Assembly: GCA_030765045.1 (NCBI GenBank)
Contig: CM060965.1
Coordinates: forward strand, 24,912,935 to 24,976,934
Length of the DNA: 64,000 bases
Direction: 5' to 3'
DNA from: Tenodera sinensis
Lineage: Eukaryota > Arthropoda > Insecta > Mantodea > Mantidae
The notes under the pieces were generated by a model. That model did no database searches, was not told the origin of the DNA, and worked only from the letters and a program-made list of their open reading frames with translations. Below are positions 23,801 to 35,800 of the stretch, piece after piece. Numbering within the stretch: the first letter of the stretch is position 1; the number at the start of each line of letters is the position of its first letter. The position numbers and the translations under genes were made by a program.

Positions 23801-26800
23801 CCTCAGTTCTTGATATTACTAAGTAGCGAGGACCACTCAACTCTGCTACTTCCTTTACACCAATTTTAATATTTTTTTTTGTTTTGAGTTTTTGGAGAAC
23901 TCATGGCGATGTCATCTTCCACCATTGCAAATGTCTCCGATGGCATGCTCACTTACTGGGCGCCATGCCCGCTTAGGTGAAAGTCCTGCCCTGGACCTTG
24001 CTCACCCTAGGGTCTCACCTCCCAATGTATAGACAGAGGGACCTAATCGCCTTCAGGAGTGCATCAGCTCATGCAATGGCCCCTCCCCGGGACTGACCTT
24101 TATCAGCGGATACGCACACAGATCCTACATGATAACCAGGGGCTGGGACTTATGCGATTACCCAGTCACCCCTTGCGTCACCCCATCCTCCTACAACCCG
24201 CGCGTAGGTTATCCATCAGACTGTGTACAGGGAGGTAACAGGTGGGAGGTCAAACACAAAAGTGGACCAAAGTTTATTGGGTGTTTGGCATGTGCCCTCT
24301 CACCTCTTGGAGGAACCCAATCGAGAGTATGGCTCGGAGCACCGGGTATGCCAAACCCGTACCTACCGTAGTAGGAGCCCCTGGGGGAGTTTGATTTCGG
24401 AGTCCTCTTCTCCTAGATGAGTCGTCGACCAAGACTAACGAGCCCCATCTACCCGTTTGGAATGTTTTTAGTTTCCCCTCACCTCTTGCCTACCAGTGGT
24501 CACAGACACACTTAGTAGGCCGTCTGGATCTGGTACTGAGCCCCTCCGCCACGACAAGGCGACACTCCTTCGGAGGGGTCTCTGATGCGAGACTGCCTTT
24601 GTGGTTTACTGGGAAAAATAGAACTGGTTTGAGAATTCAATGTCATTCTGGCAGGTTGTCACAGTAGCTTATTGGTTAGAGCACCCACCTGGTAAGCGGA
24701 GGGTCTGTGGTTCAAATCCCAGCTGTGGCATTGAATTTTTAAGTTCCAGTTCTACCTCTCATATACTATTGGTATTTACTTTAGTTCCTAAAGCCATAAA
24801 TAAAGATACTTACTGTGTTATTTGCTGCTCTACCTCCACAACCTCTACAGGTTCATCAGTTCCTGGTTCACTTCGAACTCTCATCTCTTGATGCTGTGGG
24901 TGACATACTTCACCTGCAACATTTTTAGTCATGCAGTTTTTTAGTACTTCCTTTACTACATCAGACTTCTAGAGATATATATCCAAATCACGTTAACATA
25001 GCAGTGAATACAGTAATAATGCAGTGTAATGTAGTAGTGAGAGACAAAAGCCCTCAAATTCTTCTTAAAGGCATGAAGGTCATGCTCACGAATGATGAAC
25101 TTGCAATACAATGACTTTCACCGTTCAGTTTTTTATTTACTAATCTGGCTCAAATTGTTCTTGCCAAATAAGAGGGTAACAAATGCAAATAATTAAATTA
25201 TATAAACCAAAATGACCCAGTGAACTTTGTACCATCTAAAACTGATTGTAACTCTTCATAAGTGATTATTGATCCTAATCAACCTTCACACTCCAGTTGC
25301 ACTAAAACATATTTTGTGGTTATGCCTAAGCCTGACCGAATTCCTCGAGTCTCGCTAAAACAAAGTTTGATTTCTTTTTTTTTCTTTTTTTTTTTTTTTT
25401 ATTTCTAAGTCTGTAAAGTCAATTTACCTTAATGGAATGGCTGATCAAAATGAATGTTCACAAAATGTAATTAAATTCGATTTAACAAAATCTATTCTCA
25501 AAAACCACTTCCTTTTTTTTTTCCTTTCCTTTTTATTTATTTGGCACAAATGTCATACTGAAAACAATATTTCAGCTTGTCCTTTTCTTGGCATTATAAT
25601 GAACACTGTAAAATGACATGGAATTTAAAATAACAAATTAGAAATGAAAAGCTTCACTTATCTTAGTTAATATTGCAATCTTCCAGAGCTGATGTTTCAA
25701 GTTGTATCCATCTTATTTTCAAAGCTGAACACAACTTGAAACATGTCAGCTCTGGAAGCTCTTGCAATATTACTAAGATAAGTGAAACTTTTACTTTCTA
25801 ATTTGCTTTTACTTTAGATTTTGTTGCTTCACTGTTAATAGATTCAATTTTTCCTTAATTTATATGGAATTGTTTTCACAGTCACTCAAATTAATTAAAC
25901 TTATCTTGAGAACTTTACAATATTGAAATCCTCAAGCTAATTTCTTTAGTTTTGCTAAAATGCATTTTGTGGTATGTCTAAGCCTGACCTAATTCCTCAA
26001 GTCTCGCTAATACAAAATTTAATTTTTTTTATTTCTAATCCTTCAAAGTCAATTTACCTTGATAAAATGGCTGATCAATATGAACGTTCGCAAAAAGTAA
26101 TTAAATTCGATTTAACCAAATCTATTCTCAAAATCAACTACCTTCTTCTTCTTTTTTTTTTTTTAAACGTAACGATGATTTTAAAAGTAATAGATGCAGT
26201 TGTCAAACAATAGGTCTGCCACAAACACCACATATTGAAAGTAATCTGAGGTGACAATTCCCATACAAAATTCAATTTTGATTTTTTCAATTTTTTGACT
26301 GTTCCTTTGAGTGTTTCCGAATATTCTTTTTTTTTCTGAACCATCCAGTATTGAGACAAATAAAACAAAAAAGGGAAGTTATTCAAATTGTTCAAGCCAT
26401 TTTCGAGTTTTTGTAAGACTAACACACGGCAATTGATTTTTATATATTTATATACGCATAGCTATACAATGTTTAGAATACATAATATTTACAAATTAGT
26501 ATAAAAATTATGCACAGCAGTCAAAAAACAGCGTCTGTACAATAGCATCCTGCACACTTAAGTAATTTTATGTTTGTCTCCCAATACACAAAAACATTAG
26601 TTATGTGCCATGTGAACTAATTAATACTGTCAACTCTTAAGTATAATATTCCAAGAAATGTGGCATGTTTGGTTAAAAAGATTTGCTTTCTTCCTGGATC
26701 CACTTCTTTAGCTGATCACCAATCTCCAGCTAGATGTCAGGTGTATTACCTCTTCTTTTTTTCTTCTGCCTATTTGTCCACTTCTCCATCCTTCAAACAA

Positions 26801-29800
26801 TGTAATTCTTTCTCTAATAATACTTTGGTGGGTAATGGGCTCACAATATTTGGTTGCCTAATTTCAAGCTGTCAGAATGGGCTTGTTTTAATTTAACTGT
26901 GCGATCATGCACCTTGGCTCTACAGTGCATCAATAAACGAAACAAAATCAGCATTAAATTCCTGCCATTTTTGGCATTAAACTTGCACTCCCTGCTGTCT
27001 ATCGCAGCCTTCTGTAAAATACGTGTGAACTTATCATTTGAGTCTAAGCTATGTGTGTTTGTGGGGTGCAGCAAAGCCGATAAGAGAGGATGGGGTGGTT
27101 GTGTCTGGTACTTTGTTCCAGTGGTAGTGCCGCAGCATGGAAGGTATATTATTCTATGCGCTCATTGAATACTCACGTACGCCACCATTATCTGTCAACC
27201 TACCTTCCCTGCCGCTCTCACATACCTTTCCCGCTTATTGTAAATATAGTTGCATTTGTCCCAGCCATATGAAACTTGAACTCTTGGCCATGAGCTCACA
27301 TCTGGCTTTATATGTTGCAAAAAGTGTAACAGATCTTGTTTTATTCTTGAAATAAATCTTTTAATGTCAGTTTCACAGAAACATTGCGATGAAATGTTAA
27401 TTTCATATTAAATCATAAACAAAAACTCATTTCGTGAGTTGTATTAAAATTTGCATTTAATCGCGAGAGTAAATCTTGATAATTATGTGACAATCACAAT
27501 CGAATTGATTCTGAAACCTTTTTATTGCATATTAATATATTTCATGTCATCATGATCCACCAAAAAATTGTGTCCCTATCAATAATGCAATGGTTGATAT
27601 AACAAAGACCGCAGTTAAATTCAGGTTATCTGAACGAGGTGAAATTGCACAGTGACAATATTAATATTGTTGTTTATACGCGCACATGCAGATATTACGT
27701 TAACCAATAGTGCACTAGAGCTGCAGCTCACTGTGGAGCAGAAAGGATTATTTTATTATTTATTCATGCCAACAAACTTACTGTTGGTGTTTTTAAACAT
27801 AAGCCATGTGTGGACAATGTTTCACAGGTAGAATGGAACTGCTGCTATTTGAACCACAGACCAACAGTAAGCTTGTTGGCTTAAATGAATAATTACTATC
27901 TGAAGCTTATATAATCCCGGGACATAAAGTACTTAAGATAGTAAGTCCATTGGGGTAATTGTCTCTTGATGTGCTTTGTGGTTTACCAGGAGAAGTACGA
28001 ATTGGAGGGTTCAATGTCATTCTGGCAGGTTGTCACAGTAGCTTAATGGTTGGAGCACCCGTCTGGTAAGTGGAGAGTCATGGTTGAAATCCCAGTTACG
28101 GCATTGAATTTTTCAGTTCCAATTTTACCTCTCGAACAGAGGAATACTTTATATTAATCTAACAACAAATAATAAGTCAGTTGAGTGGAGTTCAGCTGAC
28201 TGGACCTTTTCTTTTTTTTGTTTTGCTTAATGATGCTGCCAAATGCCAGGAACATATCAGCGTTGCTGGTATGCCAGAATTTTATCCCACAGGAATGCTT
28301 TTATGTGCCTGTAAATCTATTGGCCCATTAGCAGCTTATATTTAGATTGCTTTCTTACATTTTGGTGCATGGCACAACAATTTTTGATATTTTAGGAAAT
28401 GGTTTAATTCTGTTGAATGTAAATTGAAGTGATAACAAAAGTGAAAAATTACATAATTTATCCTATCATGATAAGCAAGCTTAAAAGCCATCAGTCTAGG
28501 CTGGATTTAAACTCGTGATCTTGGGTTCAGTAGGCCAGCATCTAATCAACTGAGCCACCCAGACTGACAACTGGACCTGAGCTCAGCTGAGCTGAGAGTA
28601 GGCTGTTTCTCATTACCCAGTGACAGAATTGAGCTACTGTAGTAGACACCACTGAGAGAAGCTCAGTTGTGGGTTGTGACTAAGCTATTAGTTGTTTAAT
28701 TTTAAAAGGTGAGTCAATTAATAACACTAAACAACACTTACATTTTGAGACAGAATATTAGAAGACCCCAAAAGAAAATCGTTCATGTAAATGTTTGTTA
28801 AAAGTGTAATTCGTTTTTTGATGTTGGTATGAGGTAATTAAATGACGAAAACATGTTGATAAGGTTCATTGTTACGAACAACTAAGTTTGCACAAAGACG
28901 TCATAAATCTTTCCATATTTGATTTTAATATATGTGTATAAATATTAGAATTCTTTGTGTTCCATAATAAAAGTAGGGGAGGAGGATTAGTGATCGCTTC
29001 CCTAACAAGAAAGAACTATTTGATGAATAGCGCGGATGAATATGAAAAAGGCGGTGTCGCGTCAAAACGACGCCAAAAAACAGTTCACTAGCGCCTCCGC
29101 ATTCGACATGGATGGACCAGTGTTGCCAATTTAGCTTTTTTGTAGCTAAATCTAGCGTTTTCGAAAGAGTAAATGCTACAAAATTTTGGCTTTAGCTATT
29201 AGCTACATTTTTGGCTATGAAAATTTTAAGTTTACCCTCAAACAATATTAATAGTTTCAGACCAATATCTTTGACCAGTGTTATTGCAAAAGTGATGGAA
29301 AGAATGGTGGCATCTAGACTTAACTGGTTCCTAGAATATTACAACTTAATTAATAGTTCACAGACCGGCTTCAGACAGAATCATAGTACAAGTGAAAATG
29401 TACTCCTACTAAGCCAAGACATCAAGGAAGCTTTCAATAGAAAGGAGGATACCTTGGCAGTATTCATTGATTTTAAATCAGCATATGACTCAGTCTGGAG
29501 AAATAAATTAGTTGAGAAGTTGCAATCAATAGGTGTGAAAAGTAACATGCTTAAGTGGATAACTCAGTTTATTTCACAAAGATTTTGTGCCACAAAATAT
29601 AATACATACATTTCCAAATATAAACAAACACACCGAGGACTTCCACAAGGTGCTGTTCTGAGCACAACACTCTTTAACATATATATAAATGACCTTCCAT
29701 CAATAATAAAAACTTTAGAAACCAAAATTGCTTTATTTGCTGACAATGTAGTCATTTGGACTTCAGGCTCTCCAAAAAAACCTGAATTAATTAAAGACAG

Positions 29801-32800
29801 AATAGAAACAGCCCTAAACAAAGTACATGAATGGAGCTCCAAAAACCTCATGACTATCAATGTGGAAAAAACAAATTATGAATTATTTACACTAAAATAC
29901 AAACCAGTTAATATTAACATAAATTATAATGGTAAACCATTCAAAGCAGTTGATGATGCCAAATACTTAGGCATCACTTTCGACAGGAAGCTAAGTTGGA
30001 AAAAGCATATAACAAACATCTCAGAAAAGGTTGAAAAGAAACTGCAAATCCTGAAAAGGTTAGCTGGTGCTAAATGGGGCTGCTCAAGGAGAGTCCTTAA
30101 CACAACATACAAAATGTATGTTAGACCAAACCTCTTGTACTGTTCTGAAGCTTTAATAACAGCAGCAAATGCTAACATCAATAAACTTGAACAAATACAA
30201 AATCAGGCTCTTCGCCTAATCACTGGAGCAGTTAAATCCACACCTATTGATGCCATGCTTGCCTTAACACGGACCCCATCAATAACAACAAAAATAGAAG
30301 AACAAGCATTGCTCCAACACGAGAAAATGTTACGACTGCCAAACTCTAAATGGACAGAAGAGAACCTCCCCCCTTCAATCCTTAAAACTCATAGTAGTTT
30401 CCTAGAAAAGGTAACACAGATTAAATCCAAATTGAACATTCCTAACACCAGAGAAAATCTACTTATAAGAGAAAATCCATTGGAATTATTGCAACCTACC
30501 TTCAATTTGGAATTAATAGAGGAAATAAGTAAATCAGACACACCAAAAGAAATACAAAAACTTCTAGCTCTGGAAACAATCAATACTAGGTATCCCACAG
30601 AAGAATGGCTGCACATATATACTGATGGATCCTCCAAGGAAAACCTACTGGAGCTGGAGTTACATGTTCACATTTTTCCTTTTATCATTCTGTTGGCAGA
30701 GACACAACAAATTATGATGGAGAAATAGAGGCTATATACATTGCTCTCCGACAATTATTAAATCTTCCCTTAAATAAATTTAACAAGGCAGTAATTCTTT
30801 CAGATTCTAAAGCTGCAACTCAGGGAATATGTTCAAATACTACAAAGAAGTCAACAAAAATTAGAGAATGCTACAAAATGTTAACACAACTCCAAAAAAG
30901 TTAATAAGACTGTTCATCTCCAATGGATTCCAGCACACTGTGGAGTCATGGGGAACGAAGCTGCAGACTCACTTGCAAAGAAAGGCACAACAATAAAACA
31001 AAAGTCTAAATTCAATTTCTCATATTCCTCAATAAAACGCTTGATCATTAAAAATTTTTCTCATTCATACCTACAAGAAATAGAAACAAATGCCAAAGAT
31101 AAAAAATGGATTACACTACTTTCCAATCCAGATATAATCCCCCAGAGACCAAGGAAAACAGCTGTTGCAGCCTTCCGACTATTGACAAATCACGACTGCT
31201 TAGCAAGTCATCTCTACAGAATAGATATCTCAGCCTCACCAATATGTGTCCTGTGTAACGATCCAGCAGAAATGAATGAAGACCACTTGAAGACCTGTGA
31301 AGCATTAAGATCAGAAGAAACTACAGTTCAAAAGTATTGGAAAGCACGAATGCTAATGGCTTCATTGCCAGATACAAGGCACTAGAAAACAACAACAAAT
31401 TTTAAGTTTAGCTTTTTTCTAGGTTCTTTGTTTACTGAATAAGGACTACATTAAAAAAGGAAACATTTAGAGAACATCGCTTCTTACATTCGCGCCACGG
31501 ATCCATATAGTAGATGCAAAGGCCAAAACTCCAGGGGAAGTCCCTCACTCTGCTGATCCAGTCGTATCAGGCAATGTAAATATTATGCTCAATTTGCACA
31601 CGGCATTGACCGATGCGTCTTGCGCTAACGCCGAGCAGTGTATTAGCATTCTTTTCTCAGTGAGATAGTTAGAATTTGCTTTTGTGGTGATCGGAAATAT
31701 AGTTAGTTCTCGTTGACTTGTACTTTCACTGGAGTGTATAGGCGGCGCCGTGGCCGAGCGGTTAGCGCGCTCGCCTACCACCTAGGCGGCCCGGGTTCGA
31801 TCCCAGGGACCCGCATGTGGTATTCGTGGTGGACGAAGCGGCGTCAGGGCGGGTTTTCTCCGGGTGCTCCGGTTTCCCCCGCCATCTCATTCCACCGGTG
31901 CTCCATCTTCATTCCATGTGTCATCACTATCACCGCCTGCGGTGCCGTAGTAGTAAAAGCGGGCGTTAAACACTACAACAACTGGAGTGTATAAGTTCGT
32001 GTGCTTTGTGTTGGGTGTGAAATCAGTGAACAGAGTGTTCTGAATTACCTTTTTTTTTTGTGTACTGAAACAGTAAAATGCCACCGAAGTATACACAGGG
32101 GTATAGACGGGAGTGGGAATCTATGCAGGAGTTTAAGGGTTGGCTTCAACCAGTTGTTAATGACAAAACAAGAGCGTATTGCAAATATTGCAGATGTGAA
32201 ATTAATTCAAAGTTAAGTGGCTTGAAAGTTCATGCTAAACGAGATAAACACAAAAAGTTTGCAGGTCCCTTTCTAATAAACGCCAGAAAGTAATACATTT
32301 CAGTCCTGCATGCACTTCATTAGGGATACATGAAGCAGAAGTCAAGCTGGCTATGTTTGTGTGCGAACATTGTTCCCTGCTATCGTGTAATCATTTATCC
32401 GAACTTTGTAAAAGTGCTTTTGCAGACAGTAAACATTCTGGCATCCATTTACATCGTACCAAATGTAGCGAAACAATAAAAAAATATTCTAGCACCTCAC
32501 TTTCTTAAAGAGCTAGTTAAAGATATCAGTGATCAAGCATTTATTATAATAATAGATGAATCAACAGACGTGTCTATGATTAAACTTCTAGCAATTGTTA
32601 TACGTTACTTTAGTCGTACCCATGGCAAAATTGTATATATATATTGCTCGAGGTAGTGGAACTTAAATCAGGAGATGCTGATAGCATAGTACAAAGCATA
32701 AAGCCGGTACTGTCTGAAAATAATTTAAATCCTAAAAAGTTGCTTGGAATTGGAACTGACAATGCAAGCGTAATGACGGGGCATAACAATGGTGTATTTG

Positions 32801-35800
32801 TTAAATTGAAAGAAGAATTAGCAAATCCCCACATGGTATTGTTTCGATGTGTCTGTCACTCTTTACAACTTGCAGTAAGCGCAGCGTACGAAGACGCTCT
32901 ACCGAGAACATTAGATTTCTTAATTAAAGAAACACACAATTGGTTTTCCCATTCTACTGCTAGACAGGTTGCATACAAGGAGATTTATCAGGCCATAAAT
33001 TGCGGCATCGAGCCATTAAAAATTCCGCAAATGAGCAACACGCGTTAGATTTCGATAGAACCAGCTGTGAGTCGGATTCTCCAACAGTGGAATGAATTGA
33101 AGTTGCATTTTGAATTATCTAAACAGAGGGAAAAATGTTATACAGCTGAATTACTTTTTTCGGTGTATACATACCTCCAAAATCTCTTATACCTTCTTTA
33201 TTTACAACCTATCCTAGAAGAAGTGCAGAGAACTAATAAGGCGTTTGAATCAGAGAGTGTAGACCCAACTAAGCTTATAAATAGTTTGTTGGCATTAGTA
33301 GAATCGGTTAGTAGAAAAGTGTTAATTCCTACAGCAAAAATTGACCCCTTAGTAAATTCAATTGTGGATCAGGTGGACCCCAGACCTTATTTAGGTTTTA
33401 AATTTGAATCTGCTATACACAACCTAAATATATCACAAGATGTAGAACAAAATATTCGGCAGAGATGCATAAGGTTCGCTGTAAAACTTTCAGAGGAACT
33501 TCAATCTCGTCTTCCTCACATTTAAAAGTACTGAAAATGACAAATATGTTTTGCAAAGAGGAAACTTTGAAAGTGCTGAAACCTCCCATAATTGACATTG
33601 CTCTTGAGTTAGGGTCTAAAGACATTGACTCATTAATAACTCAGTGGAGAAACATAACGCACACATAGGAGACACAATCAAGTTTTGGACAGAAGTAGAT
33701 AGGTTTCGCAATGCTGCCAATGAAAATCCGTATGGTGAACTGGTCTCATTAGCATTTTCAGTTCTTAGCCTTCCATACTCAAATGCAGATGTGGGACGTG
33801 TGTTTAGCCAGGTGAACATCGTGAAGTGTAGGTTGAGAATGATGACCAAAACATTAAACGCCATCCTTTTGGTGCGTTTTGGACTTAAACGAAACAGTAA
33901 GTGCTGTTATTCCTATAAACTTTCAGAAAGTGTACTTAAAATGATGGTTGTTGTTGTAGTGTTTAACGCCCGCTTTCACTACTACGGCACCGCAGGCGCT
34001 GACACCGATGATACATGAAGATGGAGCACCGGTGGAATGAGATGGCGGGGGAAACCGGAGTACCCGGAGAAAACCCGCCCTGACGCCGCTTCGTCCACCA
34101 CGAATACCACATGCGGGTCCCTGGGATCGAACCCGGGCCGCCTAGGTGGTAGGCGAGCGCGCTAACCGCTCGGCCACGGCGCCGCCTTAAAATGATGGGC
34201 ACCAAGGGTAATTATTCAACAGCAACTAGCACTTCCTCAGCGGAAACTAATACAGAGCCGGACTAGGAGGAGGAAGAAGCAGAACTATTTTTTGAGAATT
34301 TATAGGTGAGTGATTATGTGCATAAATGTTTAGCTTTTTATATAGCTATTTTGAACTACTATTTAGCTATTTTTTGGCGTCTTTCTATCTTCCATTTAGC
34401 TTCTTTCTGTCGACATGAGTTGGCAACACTGGGATGGACGCATTTTAATGTGTACGCGTCATGAAATAGTAAAAGTGAATTTACTAAGTGTTTAGAGACC
34501 TTTAATTAAATTTCGGCGATGCTAGGGAAGTTGATCCGCTAAAATAAGACTTTCTGCTGTGATATGATTTAAAAATTGTGAACAAGAAGGTGCAAATAAA
34601 ATGTTTGACTTAAGTTAAACCCGAGTGCATGTTCATTCCATCCGTTACCAAGCCCTGAGATCACAAAGATCTCATTAGCTAAAAGACACAGCGTCGATAA
34701 TAATCGCAAAAAACAGCACCAAAATGGCTTGCCCAACGTGGAACTCGAATTTAGGATGGAATGGAAATTGAACTTACGATAAACATCAAGTGACGCCATA
34801 TCATCGCGCCAAAAGGAAAGAAGACGCCATTAGACCATCGTTTGATATCAACATCAGAACACCGATGCACGGATAGTCAACGCGGGAAAACACCGGAGAT
34901 CGTCTAGCGAAGCCAACTGCCCAGGAGACGTACATAACTGGACAAATCAACGGGGGAAAAAAAAAAGTAGGACCAACAATTTTTATTTTTACATCCAGTT
35001 TATTTTCATTTTTATGTTACTGAGAAGCGGCAAAGTAGTGGGACTTTTAACCCTAAGTGAACTGAATAAAGAAACTAAAATGTCGCGAAAAGAGATAGAA
35101 ACAGGAGTGGGGGAAGGGGCAGATAGGCCTAGTTATCAAAAAGAACCAGAAAGCGAGGAACAGGTAGCGATAGGAAGAGACCAAAGGTTATTAATGATCA
35201 TGTTTGAAAGACTAGAACAAAGTTTAGGTCAGAGTATAGAACAAAAACTAGAACAAAATAAAAAAGAAATTCTCTCAAGCTTCCACGGCCATCGTTTAAA
35301 ATATCTTGGCTATCCGGTTGTTGCCGCGTCAAATTATAAAATGCCGACGTTTCGACCATCTTGTCGTGGTCGTTATCACAGGCAAACTGCGCCGCTATCC
35401 AGAGGCACCAGAGGCAGTTCGAGTCGAGCGGGTGCAATTTTATTTGCCCCGTTCGAGTGTGTCATGTCCGCAGTACCTAGCCGTTATACGGCTTAACCTG
35501 CGCGATGGTTTCGATGGTGTTTCTACAGGGATGTTTGTTACACTGGGAAAAGATTAATGGAAACAAGGGGTTTTTATAGGGGCAGGAGGGGTGGTTGGAA
35601 GGGATTGGTCCGCGAGCGGGCTCTGCGCGGCTTCTGACTGGTCGTTCCCGGCCAGTCAGGTGACGCGCTAATCCCCTCCAGGGTTCTGGCCGTCAGTCAC
35701 TCACTGGGAGGTGAACTGAAACAGGTGTTTTTTCTGTTTTGAATACAGATTGTACTTTCGCCTTTCCCATCTTCAAAGTTAAACCGCCGGACTTAGGATG

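Larger units (their letters stand above)
18519..24577 (-). mobile_element. LINE-A: near-complete non-LTR retrotransposon (Jockey/I-group with RNase H)
   Basis: The 6.06-kb element is flanked by a GTCTCT(T/G)ATGCGA duplication (18506-18518 and 24578-24590). On the minus strand it has a GC-rich 5' leader beginning CCTCCGAAGGAGTGTCGCC (24577-23905), ORF1 (gag-like, three CCHC knuckles), ORF2 (EN-RT-RNase H) and a short 3' UTR (18519-18728). The UTR contains the perfect hairpin GGGCGCT...AGCGCCC and ends in a short A-rich tail. A 5' leader, both ORFs and a clean TSD suggest full length. Both ORFs carry minor lesions. GC content and codon use differ clearly from the AT-rich intron around it. Confidence 0.92.
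18428..24763 (+). mobile_element. SINE-A copy split in two by LINE-A
   Basis: TACTATTGGTA flanks the whole at 18417-18427 and 24764-24774. The left half (18428-18518) has the family head with the CCAACA-type hairpin. The right half (24591-24763) has the body and the tRNA-like unit (CAGTAGCTTATTGGTTAGAGC, GTGGTTCAAATCCCAGC) and the GTTCCAGTTCTACCTCTC tail. The order is therefore SINE first, LINE-A second. Confidence 0.88.
29118..34431 (+). mobile_element. hAT-superfamily DNA transposon in the left LTR
   Basis: The ends are CAGTGTTGCCAA at 29118 and its reverse complement (TTGGCAACACTG) at 34420-34431. The 8-bp duplication GGATGGAC (29110-29117 and 34432-34439) is the hallmark of hAT. The homologous right LTR has the single, empty copy. 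Inside are a broken transposase (32078-33960), the LINE J1b (29235-31396) and two family-B SINEs (31741-31980 and 33948-34186). Confidence 0.93.
28746..34721 (+). repeat. Left LTR (654 bp of LTR sequence, interrupted by a hAT)
   Basis: LTR sequence is 28746-29117 plus 34440-34721. The hAT lies between, with its GGATGGAC duplication. It matches the right LTR throughout, with scattered substitutions. Confidence 0.9.

Noticed and set aside
24650..24735. Functional tRNA-Thr gene
   Set aside because: The cloverleaf is good, but it is embedded in repeated SINE-A copies with TSDs.
26841..27168. Paired open frames on both strands
   Set aside because: Neither shows a domain, splice sites or codon bias; the length is within chance.
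31741..31815. Functional tRNA-Leu/Ser gene
   Set aside because: It is the head of a 240-bp SINE with exact 13-bp TSD and other copies nearby.
32078..32293. Stand-alone BED zinc-finger gene
   Set aside because: It is the N-terminus of the broken hAT transposase and ends at a mutation; the rest of the domains follow in other frames.
34722..34745. Naming the primer tRNA of the LTR element
   Set aside because: The site starts TGG as expected, but I could not match it to a specific tRNA without a search.
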